Below are positions 5,657-6,530 of a DNA stretch of 6,530 bases, in pieces (within the stretch, counting starts at the first letter, position 1; each line of letters begins with the position of its first letter). Below the pieces are notes generated by a model, which saw only the letters and a program-made list of their open reading frames with translations, did no database searches and had not been told where the DNA came from. Location of the stretch: the NCBI GenBank assembly GCA_025966175.1, contig JAOPVN010000196.1, forward strand, positions 1 to 6,530, written 5' to 3'. The translations under genes were made by a program, and so were the position numbers. The stretch is from Modestobacter sp. (GTDB lineage: Bacteria; Actinomycetota; Actinomycetes; Mycobacteriales; Geodermatophilaceae).

Positions 5657-6157
5657 GAGGAGCACCGGCAGCCGGTCGACGAGCCCCCGGCAGGCCGCCT
5701 CCACCTGCGCGCAGACGGTCTCGAAGCCCTCCGGGCCACCCCCGTAGGGGTCGGGCACCGACTGCCCGGGCGCCCCGTCCGGGTCGAAGTCGCGGAGCAG
5801 GGCCACCAGCGGCCGGCGCCGGTCGCCGACCATCTCCTCCAGCGCCGCCACGTTCGAGGTGTCCAGCCCGACGAGCAGGTCGAAGTCGCCGACCAGGTCG
5901 ACGGTCATCTGCTGGGCGCTGTGCGTCGTCGGGTCCAGGCCACGGGCGGTGAGGACGGCGGCCGAGCTCGGGTCCATGGGACCGCCCTCGTGCCAGTTCC
6001 CGGTGCCGGCGGAGGTGACGGCCACCCGGTCGCGGAGCTCGTCGTCCGCGGCGAGCAGCGACCGCAGCACCACCTCGGCGATCGGCGAGCGGCAGATGTT
6101 GCCCAGACAGACGAAGGAGATGCGGTAGGGGTCGGTAGCCGTGCTCACGAACGACAT
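5645..6157 (-). CDS. low-molecular-weight protein tyrosine phosphatase
   Basis: A 170-residue cytosolic phosphatase of the LMW-PTP family, near the usual 150-170. The P-loop is VCLGNICRSP, giving nucleophile Cys17, neighbouring Cys22 and phosphate-binding Arg23 (CX5R). TSAGTGNWHEGGPMD (48-62) is the conserved strand and loop after the P-loop. VPDPYGG (134-140) is the acid loop, with Asp136 as general acid and Tyr138 as the tyrosine that can itself be phosphorylated in some members. All catalytic residues are present. The family dephosphorylates phosphotyrosine, and related enzymes act on protein arginine phosphate; MptpA and PtpA are actinobacterial examples. No partner kinase is in the window. 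ATG 6157 has GGGAG three bases upstream. The GTG at 6148 (starting VSTATDP) is a plausible alternative, and the frame's GTG at 6199 would overlap the divergent gene. A one-off phosphatase role in signalling or capsule control cannot be separated by sequence alone. Confidence 0.93.
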   Translation of the reverse strand: MSFVSTATDPYRISFVCLGNICRSPIAEVVLRSLLAADDELRDRVAVTSAGTGNWHEGGPMDPSSAAVLTARGLDPTTHSAQQMTVDLVGDFDLLVGLDTSNVAALEEMVGDRRRPLVALLRDFDPDGAPGQSVPDPYGGGPEGFETVCAQVEAACRGLVDRLPVLLAAR

Positions 6158-6160
6158 CGT

Positions 6161-6165
6161 CTCCC
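6161..6165 (-). promoter_or_regulatory. ribosome binding site deciding the phosphatase start
   Basis: Minus-strand GGGAG (in GGGAGACG) lies three bases before the ATG at 6157 and 12 bases before the GTG at 6148. Neither spacing is ideal. The ATG is preferred because the purine run adjoins it and it is an ATG. Confidence 0.4.
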
Positions 6166-6180
6166 GTCGGTCCCGCCTGG

Positions 6181-6186
6181 TAGACA
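6181..6186 (+). promoter_or_regulatory. candidate -10 element for a leaderless TldD/PmbA-type transcript
   Basis: TAGACA lies exactly six bases before the GTG at 6193, the same spacing as TACCGT before the amidohydrolase ATG. The spacers also agree in five of six bases (CGGCCC and CGGTCC). It departs from TANNNT at the last base, and no ribosome site precedes the GTG. The divergent gap to the phosphatase is 35 bases (6158-6192). Confidence 0.3.
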
Positions 6187-6192
6187 CGGCCC

Positions 6193-6530
6193 GTGGCACA
6201 GACCCGTTCCGTCGACGAGTCCTTCCTCGCCCTCCCGTTGTCCGCGCTCGCCGAGGCCGCGCTGGCCCGGGCGGTCGACCTCGGCTGCGAGCACGCCGAC
6301 CTGCGGGTGGAGCGGATCCGCACGCAGAGCATCCGGCTGCGGGACGCCCGGCTGGAGGCGCTGAGCGACGGTGAGGACCTGGGGCTCGCCGTCCGCGTCG
6401 TGCACGAGGGCACCTGGGGCTTCGCCTCCGGCGTGGTGCTGACCGCGGCCGAGGCCGTCCGGCTGGCCGAGGAGGCCGTCGCCGTCGCGCAGGTCTCCGC
6501 CGCGATGAACACCGACCGGGTCCAGCTGGC
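6193..6530 (+). CDS. TldD/PmbA-family protein, 5' part (runs off the window)
   Basis: The frame opens at GTG 6193 and has no stop before the right edge, giving the first 112 residues. The family normally has about 450-510, so most of the gene is missing. The visible part matches the N-terminal domain of TldD/PmbA metalloprotease-type proteins. An alpha-helix (ALPLSALAEAALARAVDLG) leads to HADLRVERIR (34-43), then RLRDARLEALSDGEDLGL (48-65), AVRVVHEGTWGFASG (66-80) and an alanine-rich helix. TldD and PmbA together process peptides, for example modified antibiotics such as microcin B17, and degrade antitoxins such as CcdA in E. coli. The zinc site (HExxxH in TldD) lies in the absent C-terminal half, so activity cannot be judged. 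In actinobacteria a second paralogue usually follows; it would be just beyond the window. Whether this copy is TldD or PmbA is not resolved, though the first of such a pair is usually TldD. Confidence 0.82.
   Translation, partial: MAQTRSVDESFLALPLSALAEAALARAVDLGCEHADLRVERIRTQSIRLRDARLEALSDGEDLGLAVRVVHEGTWGFASGVVLTAAEAVRLAEEAVAVAQVSAAMNTDRVQL

Noticed and set aside
3826..5952. A 708-codon plus-strand open frame overlapping the antiporter and phosphatase genes
   Set aside because: Its product is an Arg/Gly/Ala/Pro-rich shadow of the antiporter in another frame, with no motif; the overlapping frames hold clear conserved proteins.
1..6530. CRISPR arrays, tRNA or rRNA genes, insertion sequences, toxin-antitoxin or defence modules
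   Set aside because: I looked for direct repeat arrays, cloverleaf-type arms, transposase or recombinase motifs and small coupled gene pairs and found none.

Overview
The window is about 70-75% GC by eye, with third codon positions almost all G or C, GTG starts, and terminator-like hairpins without U-tracts. This suggests a high-GC actinobacterium. The protein styles fit Geodermatophilaceae or relatives (Blastococcus, Modestobacter, Geodermatophilus), but that placement is an impression from sequence character, not a search result. Nothing points to a plasmid, phage or genomic island: there is no transposase, integrase, tRNA, rRNA, CRISPR array or long repeat, and composition is even throughout.

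Layout, left to right. Positions 1-97 hold no supported gene. A two-gene minus-strand operon follows: a DedA-family membrane protein (1416-775) and a HAD hydrolase of the haloacid dehalogenase type II kind (778-98), overlapping by four bases. Divergent from it is a plus-strand metal-dependent amidohydrolase of the MTA/SAH deaminase group (1466-2758). A 48-base gap with an imperfect hairpin separates it from a convergent minus-strand metallo-beta-lactamase-fold hydrolase (3622-2807). A 144-base divergent region leads to a plus-strand CPA1-type Na+/H+ antiporter (3767-5635) that carries a C-terminal UBP-type zinc finger. Nine bases separate its stop from that of a convergent minus-strand low-molecular-weight protein tyrosine phosphatase (6157-5645); a second hairpin spans this junction. 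After a 35-base divergent gap, a plus-strand TldD/PmbA-family gene starts at 6193 and runs off the right edge.

Apart from the DedA-HAD pair, the genes alternate in direction as single transcription units: three divergent starts and two convergent ends, each convergent end with a hairpin. The genes do not look like one pathway. They read as conserved chromosomal housekeeping and accessory functions: membrane lipid-carrier transport, nucleoside salvage, ion homeostasis, phosphatase signalling and peptide processing. The most notable item is the antiporter-zinc finger fusion. I see no convincing new multi-gene system here.
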